A stretch of DNA of 33,456 nucleotides from an uncultured Pseudomonadota bacterium (GTDB lineage: Bacteria; Myxococcota_A; Polyangia; Nannocystales; Nannocystaceae). The stretch lies in contig CAJXVA010000044.1 in NCBI GenBank assembly GCA_913061055.1, forward strand, positions 1 to 33,456. Direction: 5' to 3'. Below the pieces are notes generated by a model, which had not been told where the DNA came from, ran no database searches, and worked only from the letters and a program-made list of their open reading frames with translations. How positions within the stretch are numbered: position 1 is the stretch's first letter; the number at the start of each line of letters is the position of its first letter. Made by a program: the position numbers and the translations under genes. This document shows positions 17,418 through 24,802 of this stretch, piece by piece.

Positions 17418-20237
17418 ATGGCGACACCTTCTCGCGCGCCGCTGCGCGGGGCATGCTTGCCCTTCTCCGTGTCTGAGCCGTCCCACAGCGACCGCGGCGA
17501 GAGCGTCGTCCCGTTGCGCGGCGGTGGTGAGTCGATCCCCTCTGGCTTCCTCCCACCGGACGAAGTCCTTGGCCGGTACGTGGTGCTCTATCGCCTCGGC
17601 GCCGGAGGCATGGGGGTGGTCTATGCGGCCTACGACCCGAAGCTGGACCGCAAGGTCGCGATCAAGCTGCTGCGCAAGGCCAGCAGCGATCCCTCCAAGC
17701 GCAAGCGTGGTCAAGAACGGCTGATGGCGGAGGCTCGTGCGCTCGCCCGGCTGAGTCACCCCAACGTGATCGCGGTCCATGACGTCGCCGTGCACGACGG
17801 CCGCATCGTGGTCGCGATGGAGTTCGTCGACGGGGAGACGCTCACGAGCCGTCTCGCTCGGGAGCCGTTGCCATGGCGGGCGGTGGTCAAGCTGATGATT
17901 CAAGCCGGTGCAGGTTTGGCCGCGGCGCATGGTGCTGGGCTGGTCCACCGCGACTTCAAGCCGGACAACGTCATGCTCGCCCGAGATGGCCGCGTGCACG
18001 TCATGGACTTCGGGCTGGCCCGCGAGTTCGAGCTCGACGATGGTCACACCTCGTGGAGCGAGCAGGACCCTGCGGCCCCTCGGGCAGGCGTGCGAAGCCG
18101 ACTCGCGGGGACGCCAGCCTATATGGCACCGGAGCAACACCGCGGCATGGCGGTCGACGGCCGGACCGACCAGTTCAGCTTCTGCGTCACGCTGTACGAG
18201 TCGCTCTACGGTCACCGCCCCTTTGTCGCCGAGGGGGCGCAGGCCATCCTTGCGCTCATCGATCAGGCCGACGTCCCCGCGCCCCCCTCCCACGTGAAAG
18301 TTCCCGGCCGCATCCGGGCGATCGTGCTCAAGGGGTTGGCGGTCGATCCCGACAATCGCTACTCGAGCATGCAGACCCTCCTGGACGCACTCGAGCGGGC
18401 GTCGGCCCTGAGGCGTCCCCAGTTTGCCGCCCTGGCGGGGATCGGTGGCACCGCCGTGGTGCTTGCCGGGTGGGGCGTCGCGGCCGGGTTCGCCGATGAG
18501 GACCCCGTCGCGGCCGAGCCCTGTGCGGGGGCGGAGCAGCGGTTCCTGGCGGTGTGGGATCAGACGCGGCGCAGCGCGATCGAGGCCCGTTTCGCGAACG
18601 CCGGCCAGCCCTATGCGGAGGCGACTTGGATCGCCGTGTCGAGCGAGCTCGACGCCTACCGTGGGAGCTGGATCGAGATGCATACCGACGCCTGCGAAGC
18701 CACCCGGGTTCGTCAAGAGCAGTCGGACGGCATGCTCGATCTTCGGATGGAGTGCCTGGGCCGCCGGCTCGACGAGTTCGACGCGCTCACGGAGCTCCTC
18801 GCGGACGCGGACCCGGAGCTGATCCGGACGGGGGTCGCTGCGACCGCGAAGCTCGTTCCGGTGCGAGTCTGTGCCGACACCGATCGACTCAAGGCGCCGG
18901 TGCCCGTACCCGACGATCCCGATGTCAGGGAGCGCATCCGGGATCTCCGCGCGTCCCTCGCGCGAGTCAAAGTCCACGAGGATGCCGGACGGTACGCACG
19001 GGGGCTGGCCTTGGCGAAAGTTGCGGTGCAACGCGCTCGGGTTGTTGGCCACGCCCCCGTGCTTGGCGAGGCTCTGCTTCGCGAAGGAAAGCTCGCACTC
19101 GCCACCGGGAATACCGACCGGTCGGAGCCTCTCTTGAGGGAGGCGATTCAGACCGCATCCGCCGGGCGGGATGACCTCACGGCTGCCCGGGCCTGGATTG
19201 CGCTGGTCGCCGTGGTGGGGCACGGCCAGGCACGTGTGGAGCCTGCGCAGGAGTTGATCGATGCCGCAGGGGCCGCGGTTGCCCGAGCCGGGGCCCCGGT
19301 GGAGCTTCAGGTTCAACTCGCAATCGTTACGGGTGCAACCTTCGTGCAGCAGGGCCGTCTGGAAGACGCGCAGGATCAGTTCCAGCTCGCGCTGGAGCGG
19401 CAACGCGCGGCGTCGGGCGCTGAGCACCCTACGATGGGCCGAATCTACAACAACCTCGCTGCTGTGAACCTGCTTCGCCAGGATTCGCACGCCGCCAAGC
19501 GCAACCTCGAGCGCGCGATCGAGCTGCAGGAGCGAACACACGGCCCGCGGCACCCGTCGGTGGCCCCCATGAAGGCCAACGTCGGCGCGCTGTTGCTGCG
19601 GCAAGGCCGGACCCGGGAATCGAAGGAGCTGCTGATCGAATCGCTGCAGGTTTGGGAGGCTTCGGGAGCTCGCAACGACGTCTACATCGGGCAGGCAAAC
19701 CTGAGCTTGGCCCAGGCGGAGCTTTTCGATGGCCGGGCGGAGGAGGCCGAGAGTCGAGCCCGTCGATCGCTGAGCACGTTCGAGGCGACCAACGCTCACC
19801 ACCCCGACGTCGCTCGGGCGCTGACCATGGTCGGTGCCAGCGTGCATGCCCAGGGCCGTGCGGCCGAGGCCCTTGTGCTGCTCGAGCGCGCGCTCGTGGT
19901 CGGTGAGGAGACGCTCAGCGAGGACCACGATGACCTCGCTTCGCTGCTGACCGACTTGGGCTCCGTGCAGCTCGACCTCGAACAAGGGGAGGCTGCCCGG
20001 GGTTCTCTCGAGCGCGCGTTGTCCATTCGCACCACCCGGCCAGGCATGCCGACCGAGTTGCCACGCCTACGCTTCGCCATGGCGCGGGCCAGCCTGACGA
20101 CTGATCGTGACCGTGCCCTCCGCCTCGCCCGCAGTGCGCGGGCCGGATTCGAAGCTCTTCCCCGCGAACATCCCATGCGTAGACAGCTCAATGATGTCGA
20201 TGCGTGGATCGCCAAACATGCAACCGAGGCCGGATAG
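17418..20237 (+). CDS. Transmembrane Ser/Thr protein kinase with C-terminal TPR region (paralog of the kinase at 1720)
   Basis: 939 aa from ATG 17418; GTG 17469 is also possible, and neither has a convincing ribosome site. The kinase domain (about residues 54-325) has Gly-loop GAGGMG, catalytic Lys83 (VAIK), HRDFKPDN with Asp179, DFG at 197-199 and GTPAYMAPE, so it should be active. A membrane span (about 336-358, FAALAGIGGTAVVLAGWGV) follows. The distal part begins with the four-Cys module also seen in kinase 1 (AEPCAG, DACEATR, ECLGRR, RVCADT). It then shows clear TPR units such as PTMGRIYNNLAAVNLLRQD and HPSVAPMKANVGALLLRQG, of the kinesin-light-chain-like type with His-Pro turns. Topology and role are inferred as for kinase 1: sensing outside, phosphorylating inside. 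Confidence 0.92.
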   Translation: MATPSRAPLRGACLPFSVSEPSHSDRGESVVPLRGGGESIPSGFLPPDEVLGRYVVLYRLGAGGMGVVYAAYDPKLDRKVAIKLLRKASSDPSKRKRGQERLMAEARALARLSHPNVIAVHDVAVHDGRIVVAMEFVDGETLTSRLAREPLPWRAVVKLMIQAGAGLAAAHGAGLVHRDFKPDNVMLARDGRVHVMDFGLAREFELDDGHTSWSEQDPAAPRAGVRSRLAGTPAYMAPEQHRGMAVDGRTDQFSFCVTLYESLYGHRPFVAEGAQAILALIDQADVPAPPSHVKVPGRIRAIVLKGLAVDPDNRYSSMQTLLDALERASALRRPQFAALAGIGGTAVVLAGWGVAAGFADEDPVAAEPCAGAEQRFLAVWDQTRRSAIEARFANAGQPYAEATWIAVSSELDAYRGSWIEMHTDACEATRVRQEQSDGMLDLRMECLGRRLDEFDALTELLADADPELIRTGVAATAKLVPVRVCADTDRLKAPVPVPDDPDVRERIRDLRASLARVKVHEDAGRYARGLALAKVAVQRARVVGHAPVLGEALLREGKLALATGNTDRSEPLLREAIQTASAGRDDLTAARAWIALVAVVGHGQARVEPAQELIDAAGAAVARAGAPVELQVQLAIVTGATFVQQGRLEDAQDQFQLALERQRAASGAEHPTMGRIYNNLAAVNLLRQDSHAAKRNLERAIELQERTHGPRHPSVAPMKANVGALLLRQGRTRESKELLIESLQVWEASGARNDVYIGQANLSLAQAELFDGRAEEAESRARRSLSTFEATNAHHPDVARALTMVGASVHAQGRAAEALVLLERALVVGEETLSEDHDDLASLLTDLGSVQLDLEQGEAARGSLERALSIRTTRPGMPTELPRLRFAMARASLTTDRDRALRLARSARAGFEALPREHPMRRQLNDVDAWIAKHATEAG

Positions 20238-20287
20238 CCGCCGCGCCCTCCGACCGGTACAGTTGCCGCCGACCCCTCCAAGCCGCG

Positions 20288-21121
20288 ATGCAAAACCAAC
20301 CGCCGTACACACCGGGTGGACCCCTCTCCACGGGTCACTACGAATTCTCCGACGAGGAGAACGAGCAGATTTCGCTGACGGGCGCGCGTGCCCGCTTGTG
20401 GGGCCTGATCTCGCTCATCACGGGGGCGCTCGCGCTCGTGGGCCTCATCGTTTCGCTGGTCTTCAAGGATGAGCTGATCCTCCACGGGCTCGAGCCGAAC
20501 TACGTGACGGTCTTCGTCGTGTCGCTCCTTCCCATCGTGCTCACCCACCTGGTGATCTCGATGCTCTACGTCGGTGCAGGCAAGTCATTGCAGGCTGTCG
20601 TCGCGACCCGCGGCAACGACATCGAGCACCTCATGCAGTCACTCGACAAGCTGGGCACTGCGTTCCTCGTCGAGTTCGCAATCGGGTTGCTCGCGCTCGT
20701 GGTCAGCGTCGGGATTGGCGCGCAGATGGCGATTTCCAACTTCGAGGCGAAGAAGGCACAGGAGGCTGCTCAGGCCGCGGCCGAAAACGAGCGCATCGCT
20801 GAGAACGCCGAAGACGAAGACGAAGACGAAGACGAAGGCGACACGGACGAGGACTCCGAAGAGGAAGACGCCGACGAGGAAGACGCCGACGAGGAAGACG
20901 CCGACGAGGAAGACGCCGAGGACGGGGATACCGACGAAGGCGCTGACGAAGACGAAGCTGCCGGCTCAGGCGGCGAAGACGCCGAAGACGGTGAAGACGC
21001 CGAAGGGGTCGAAGACGCCGAAGAGGTCGAAGACGGTGACGACGCCGAAGACGGTGACGACGCAGAAGAGCCTGCGGATGAGCCCACACCCGCACCCGCT
21101 GATGAACCCGCCGCCGGCTGA
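20288..21121 (+). CDS. Multi-pass membrane protein with long Asp/Glu-rich tail
   Basis: 277 aa from ATG 20288. The N-terminus is Pro/Gln-rich and ends YEFSDEENEQISLTG. Three membrane spans follow (about LWGLISLITGALALVGLIV, VTVFVVSLLPIVLTHLVI and LGTAFLVEFAIGLLALVVSV). The loop between spans 2 and 3 holds GAGKSLQAVVATRGNDIEHLMQSLDKLG. After span 3 and an Ala/Glu helix, over 100 residues are almost only Asp, Glu, Ala and Gly, ending Pro/Ala-rich. The next gene encodes a paralog: both share Pro-rich N-termini, Y-x-F-S-x-x-E-N, a G-x-D(D/I) loop and acidic tails. The function is unknown. Such tails could bind cations or basic partners. A TACAGT hexamer lies 24 nt before the ATG, just after kinase 2. 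Confidence 0.82.
   Translation: MQNQPPYTPGGPLSTGHYEFSDEENEQISLTGARARLWGLISLITGALALVGLIVSLVFKDELILHGLEPNYVTVFVVSLLPIVLTHLVISMLYVGAGKSLQAVVATRGNDIEHLMQSLDKLGTAFLVEFAIGLLALVVSVGIGAQMAISNFEAKKAQEAAQAAAENERIAENAEDEDEDEDEGDTDEDSEEEDADEEDADEEDADEEDAEDGDTDEGADEDEAAGSGGEDAEDGEDAEGVEDAEEVEDGDDAEDGDDAEEPADEPTPAPADEPAAG
20861..20920 (+). repeat. 15-bp tandem repeat, 4 copies, coding for EEDAD units
   Basis: GAGGAAGACGCCGAC is repeated four times head to tail; only the last base of copy 4 differs. A GAAGAC hexamer repeat occurs just before it (20810-20833). Both lie in the acidic tail and are likely to vary in copy number by slippage. Confidence 0.9.
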
Positions 21122-21150
21122 GCCGCGTCGCACGAAAGGACACCGCAGTC

Positions 21151-21807
21151 ATGACTCAGCAAACCGTCGTTGCACCGCCTCCCAGCGCACCGCCCGCGTA
21201 CGAATTCAGTAAAACCGAGAACTCGACCATCTCGCGCTGCGCCACCTGGGCGAAGGCGTTGTCGGTGATGTTCTTCCTCTCGACCGCCGTTCAGGTCTTC
21301 AACCTCAACATCCTGGGGATCCTGGTCGACCTCGCCATTGGCGTCACGTTCTGGAAGGGCGCCAACCTGCTCGATTCCGTCGTCGACACCGAGGGGGACG
21401 ACGTGACGAACATGCTGGGCGCGCTTGGCCAGCTGCAGACGGCATTCACAATCCGCATCATCATCACGGCGATCGCCGCCGCGATCGGCTTGATGGTCTC
21501 CGTCGGCTTCTTCATCCAGTACGAGTTCCTCGAGGAGCCCGTTGCGGACACCGCTGCGGTCACCGTCGATGACGTCGACGAAGAAGAGGACGACGAGGAA
21601 GAGGACGACGAGGAAGAGAACGCCGAGGAAGAGGACGCCGAGGTCGCACCCGCGGACGCAGACCCCGCGGCTGCGGCTGATGGTGCTGCTCCCGAAGGTG
21701 CCGCGGATGCGGCGGAAGCCGGCGGCGGCGAGCCAGCGCCTGCAGCTGACGCTGTGCCAGCCGAAGAGGCCGCGCCGGCGACCGCAGGCGACACGCCGCC
21801 GGCCTAA
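21151..21807 (+). CDS. Membrane protein with acidic Ala/Pro-rich tail (paralog of the preceding gene)
   Basis: 218 aa from ATG 21151, with AAAGGA about 11 nt upstream. The N-terminus is Pro-rich (PPPSAPPAYEFSKTENSTIS). Two or three membrane segments follow: WAKALSVMFFLSTAVQVF, the short LNILGILVDLAIGV, and IRIIITAIAAAIGLMVSVGFF. The loop GANLLDSVVDTEGDDVTNMLGALGQLQTAF corresponds to the loop in the previous protein that carries SLQAVVATRGNDIEHLMQSLDKLGTAF. The tail begins as DEEED repeats and becomes Ala/Pro/Glu-rich. The two genes are 29 bp apart and probably form one operon after a duplication. The function is unknown. The Ala/Pro/Asp-rich fragment at the left window edge has a similar composition. 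Confidence 0.82.
   Translation: MTQQTVVAPPPSAPPAYEFSKTENSTISRCATWAKALSVMFFLSTAVQVFNLNILGILVDLAIGVTFWKGANLLDSVVDTEGDDVTNMLGALGQLQTAFTIRIIITAIAAAIGLMVSVGFFIQYEFLEEPVADTAAVTVDDVDEEEDDEEEDDEEENAEEEDAEVAPADADPAAAADGAAPEGAADAAEAGGGEPAPAADAVPAEEAAPATAGDTPPA
21577..21636 (+). repeat. 15-bp imperfect tandem repeat, 4 copies, coding for DEEED units
   Basis: Four imperfect copies of GACGAGGAAGAGGAC lie head to tail in the acidic tail of the second paralog. They have the same period as the repeat in its neighbour but a different sequence, so the two tails seem to have expanded separately. Confidence 0.8.
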
Positions 21808-21817
21808 CACTCGATGC

Positions 21818-21823
21818 TACGCT
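21818..21823 (+). promoter_or_regulatory. Putative extended -10 element for a leaderless eboABF mRNA
   Basis: TGCTACGCT ends 7 nt before ATG 21831, with no Shine-Dalgarno sequence. It is identical to the nine bases before the kinase start at 1720. It lies only about 10 bp after the stop of the preceding gene, so the ebo genes probably have their own promoter as well as possible read-through. Confidence 0.45.
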
Positions 21824-21830
21824 GCGCCGC

Positions 21831-22481
21831 ATGCTTGACGTGGGGTTGCAGCGTTTGCAGGAACTCGCCGCTGTGCACGGCGTTCGGGGGGCGCAGGCCT
21901 GGCTCACCACCGCACTCGACGCAATCGATCCGGACGCCTTGTCAGGTGTCCGGGTTTTGCTTGCGCGCTGTGCTCGAAAGGTCGGAGATGCACCACTGCC
22001 GGTGGCGGATCTCGAGGCCGAGGGATGGACAGCCCGCGACGCCGCCCGTGCCTCTGTAATCTTGCGCGTGTTCGAACGGGCAGGGCTCGAAGCCGCGGTG
22101 ACGGCCTACGGACAGTGGCTGCGTCGCGGCGAGCAGGGAGAGCAAGAGTCGCTGCTTCGGATGTTGCCGCTGCTTCCCGAGCCGGAGCGCCTGGTGCCGC
22201 ACGCGGTCGAGGCGTGTCGCACGAACTCCGAGGTCGTGTTCCGGGCCATCGCCTGCGGCAACCCGTTTCCGGCCGCGCACTTCCCCGACGACAACTTCAA
22301 CCAGCTCGTCCTCAAGGCTGTGTTCATGGGCGTGCCCGTCGGTGAGATCGATGGGCTGTCGGGCCGGGTCACGGCCGAGCTCCTGCGCATGGCCGATGAC
22401 TTCGCCGCCGAGCGAACCGCGGCCGGCCGCCCCGTTCCCACCGACATTGGACTGCTGCACCAACTCTTGGAGTCCCGATGA
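21831..22481 (+). CDS. eboA: EboA domain-containing protein
   Basis: 216 aa, all-helical. The C-terminal half carries the EboA signature: TNSEVVFRAIACGNPFPAAHFPDDNFNQLVLKAVFMG, then IDGLSGRVTAELLRMADDFAAERTAAGRPVP. The N-terminal half, with ARDAARASVILR and LLRMLPLLPEPERLVPHAVEA, looks like short helical repeats. EboA has no known catalytic activity. In cyanobacteria the ebo genes as a group are needed to bring a scytonemin precursor across the cytoplasmic membrane. Here it is the first gene of a rightward block. Its stop overlaps the eboB start by 4 bp (ATGA), a sign of translational coupling. Assignment is by motif and by the neighbouring genes. Confidence 0.9.
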   Translation: MLDVGLQRLQELAAVHGVRGAQAWLTTALDAIDPDALSGVRVLLARCARKVGDAPLPVADLEAEGWTARDAARASVILRVFERAGLEAAVTAYGQWLRRGEQGEQESLLRMLPLLPEPERLVPHAVEACRTNSEVVFRAIACGNPFPAAHFPDDNFNQLVLKAVFMGVPVGEIDGLSGRVTAELLRMADDFAAERTAAGRPVPTDIGLLHQLLESR

Positions 22482-23362
22482 AACTCTTCGACCCCCACAT
22501 CCACATGACGTCCCGTACGACGGACGACTACCAGGCCATGGCCGACGCGGGCATTGCCGCGATCGTTGAGCCTGCGTTTTGGCTCGGTCAGCCGCGGACC
22601 CACACCGGCACGTTCGAGGACTACTTTCTCTCGCTGATCGGTTGGGAACGGTTCCGGGCCAGCCAGTTTGGAATCCGCCACTTCTGCACCATGGGGCTCA
22701 ACCCCAAGGAGGCCAACAACCCCGAGATCGCCGAGGCGGTGATCGAGCTGGTCGACCTCTATCTGGAGAAGGACGGCGTCGTGGCGGTCGGTGAGATCGG
22801 GTTCGACGATCAGACCCCCGCCGAAGAGAAGTACTTCATTCGCCAGCTCGAGCTTGGCAAGGAGCACGGCCTCCCGATCCTCATTCACACCCCGCATCGC
22901 GACAAGGCCGCAGGCACGCGTCGGACTCTCGACGTGGTCAAAGATGTCGGAGTCGATCCGGCTCTGGTGCTCGTCGATCACAACAACGAGGAAACCATCG
23001 CTTCGGTACTCGACACCGGGATGTGGGCCGGGCACTCGATCTACCCCAACACCAAGATGGACGAACACCGCATGGTGAGCATCGTTCAGAACTTTGGAGG
23101 GGAGCGCGTCATCATCAACAGCGCGGCCGACTGGGGCGTGAGCGACCCGCTGAAGGTGCCCAAGACGGCCCAGGCAATGCGTGAGGCGGGAATCTCGGAC
23201 GACGTCATCACCGAGATTTGCTGGAACAACCCCGTCGCATTCTTCGCGCAGAGCGGGCGACTCGATCTCGAGGCCGTCGCGACCAACGTTCGTGTCGACC
23301 AAACGAAGCTGTGGTTCGGCAACTCGGTCCTGCGTGGCCAGACCCCGCGCGTCGACGATTGA
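22478..23362 (+). CDS. eboB: EboB, TatD-family metal-dependent hydrolase
   Basis: 294 aa, the full length of an amidohydrolase-like TIM barrel. The first metal motif is FDPHIHM (HxH at the end of strand 1). AVGEIGFDDQTP follows with the metal-bridging Glu, then PILIHTPHRDK and LVDHNNEET with further His ligands, and finally SAADWGVSDPLKVPKTA with the catalytic Asp. These are the expected TatD/PHP-like residues, so it should be an active hydrolase, but the substrate within the ebo pathway is unknown. The start ATG overlaps the eboA stop. The next gene begins 2 bp after its stop. Confidence 0.92.
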   Translation: MKLFDPHIHMTSRTTDDYQAMADAGIAAIVEPAFWLGQPRTHTGTFEDYFLSLIGWERFRASQFGIRHFCTMGLNPKEANNPEIAEAVIELVDLYLEKDGVVAVGEIGFDDQTPAEEKYFIRQLELGKEHGLPILIHTPHRDKAAGTRRTLDVVKDVGVDPALVLVDHNNEETIASVLDTGMWAGHSIYPNTKMDEHRMVSIVQNFGGERVIINSAADWGVSDPLKVPKTAQAMREAGISDDVITEICWNNPVAFFAQSGRLDLEAVATNVRVDQTKLWFGNSVLRGQTPRVDD

Positions 23363-23364
23363 CG

Positions 23365-24741
23365 ATGCATCGCACGCTCGTTCTCAATGTCGTTGGGCTG
23401 ACGACCGACCTGCTCGGGCCCAACACTCCGAACCTCAATCGGCTGATCGAGCGTGGCGCCCAGGCGTCGCTCGATACGGTCACCCCCGCGTTGACGTGTA
23501 GCGTTCAGAGTACGTTCGTCACCGGCGAGCTTCCGCGTGGGCATGGTTGCGTCGCCAACGGTTGGTACTTTCGCGACCTGTCTCAGGTCTGGCTTTGGCG
23601 TCAAAGCAACCGGCTGGTCCAAGGCGAGAAACTCTGGGACCGCGCGCGCAGGCGAGACGGTCGCTTCACCGTGGCCAAGATGTTCTGGTGGTACAACATG
23701 TACGCAGACGTCGACTATGCCGTCACGCCGCGGCCGATCTACCGCGCCGATGGTCGCAAGCTTCCCGATATCCACGCAGCGCCCGGGACGCTTCGGAACG
23801 AGCTCCAGGCTACGTACGGGCAGTTCCCGCTGTTTGAGTTCTGGGGGCCGCGGGCGGGGATCGCTTCGTCCGAGTGGATCGCACAGGCCGCGCTGCACGT
23901 GCATCGCAGTCGGCAGCCCACGCTCAACCTGGTCTACCTCCCGCACCTCGACTACAACCTCCAGCGGCTCGGGCCGAACGACCCGCAGATCGCCGAGGAT
24001 GTTCGGGCGGTCGATGCGGTGTGCGGCACTCTGATCGACGAAGCCGAGCGGGACGACGTCCGCGTGGTCGTGTTGTCCGAGTACGGCATCACCCCCGTCA
24101 GCGGTGCGGTGCACATCAACCGCGTGCTCCGAGAGGCCGGACTCATCGCATTTCGCGAGGAGTGCCACGAGGAGCACTTCGATGCGGGCGCCTCCGAAGC
24201 GTTCGCCGTCGCGGACCATCAGATCGCCCACGTCTACGTGAAGAACCCCGGGCGGGTCGCGGAGGTGAAGGCGCTGCTCGAGGGGGTCGAAGGCATCGAA
24301 ACCGTTCTCGACGACGAGGGCAAACGCTCGGTGGGTCTGGACCACGAGCGCTCCGGCGAACTGGTCGCGATCTCGAAGGCGGATCGCTGGTTCACCTACT
24401 ACTTCTGGCTCGACGACTCCCGGGCGCCGGACTACGCCCGCAACGTCGATATCCACAACAAGCCGGGCTACGACCCCGTCGAGCTGTTTGTCGACCCCAA
24501 GCTCCCGATGCCGACGCTGTACGTCGCTTCCAGGTTGTTTCGCTCCAAGGTCCTCAATCAGCGAGCGCCGCTCGACGTGATCGGCTTCGACACGTCGCTG
24601 GTGCGCGGCTCTCATGGCCGACCGACCGACCGGGCCGCGGCGGGGCCGGTGTTCCTCACCAGTGAGGCCCGGCTTCTCCAGGACGAGGTCGTCCGGGCCA
24701 CTGACGTGCAGGCGTTGCTGCTCGAGCACCTGTTCGAGTGA
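23365..24741 (+). CDS. eboF: EboF-like alkaline-phosphatase-superfamily nucleotide pyrophosphatase/phosphodiesterase
   Basis: 458 aa from ATG 23365, 2 bp after eboB. It belongs to the type I phosphodiesterase (NPP-like) branch of the alkaline phosphatase superfamily. The nucleophile is Thr44 in PALTCSVQSTFVTGELP. Likely metal ligands are His194/Asp196 in YLPHLDYNLQ, the SEYG segment (238-241), and Asp284/His285 in VADHQIAHVYV. The first strand reads LVLNVVGLT, so Asn8 stands where many superfamily members have a metal-binding Asp. No signal peptide was seen, so it acts in the cytoplasm. Conserved blocks GCVANGWYFRDL and VWLWRQSNRLVQGEKLW are characteristic of this subfamily. It probably cleaves a phosphoester in the ebo pathway (inference). 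The gene ends before a strong terminator. Confidence 0.88.
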   Translation: MHRTLVLNVVGLTTDLLGPNTPNLNRLIERGAQASLDTVTPALTCSVQSTFVTGELPRGHGCVANGWYFRDLSQVWLWRQSNRLVQGEKLWDRARRRDGRFTVAKMFWWYNMYADVDYAVTPRPIYRADGRKLPDIHAAPGTLRNELQATYGQFPLFEFWGPRAGIASSEWIAQAALHVHRSRQPTLNLVYLPHLDYNLQRLGPNDPQIAEDVRAVDAVCGTLIDEAERDDVRVVVLSEYGITPVSGAVHINRVLREAGLIAFREECHEEHFDAGASEAFAVADHQIAHVYVKNPGRVAEVKALLEGVEGIETVLDDEGKRSVGLDHERSGELVAISKADRWFTYYFWLDDSRAPDYARNVDIHNKPGYDPVELFVDPKLPMPTLYVASRLFRSKVLNQRAPLDVIGFDTSLVRGSHGRPTDRAAAGPVFLTSEARLLQDEVVRATDVQALLLEHLFE

Positions 24742-24750
24742 ACCAAGACG

Positions 24751-24787
24751 AAGGCCGGCGACTGCGATGCAGCGCCGGCCTTGTTTT
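24751..24787. terminator. Rho-independent terminator between convergent genes
   Basis: A perfect 10-bp stem AAGGCCGGCG (24751-24760) / CGCCGGCCTT (24773-24782) with a 12-nt loop is followed by GTTTT. It lies 9 bp after the eboF stop. Read on the other strand the stem also follows the DUF1552 gene, but with a weaker T-tract, so it may act in both directions. Confidence 0.9.
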
Positions 24788-24802
24788 GGTCGAGAGCGTC
24801 GG

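Noticed and set aside
16908..19985. 1025-aa open frame on the minus strand
   Set aside because: It lies antisense to kinase 2, covers the small secreted gene in another frame, and reads as Arg/Gly/His-rich low-complexity sequence. It is a shadow of high-GC coding DNA.
20810..20920. Short tandem repeats that could suggest an origin or iterons
   Set aside because: They lie in frame inside an acidic coding tail and encode Glu/Asp/Ala units. There is no DnaA-box-like or AT-rich neighbourhood.
23086..24729. 547-aa minus-strand open frame opposite eboF
   Set aside because: The plus strand encodes a recognisable eboF with catalytic motifs. The minus frame has no family features and an Arg-rich shadow composition.
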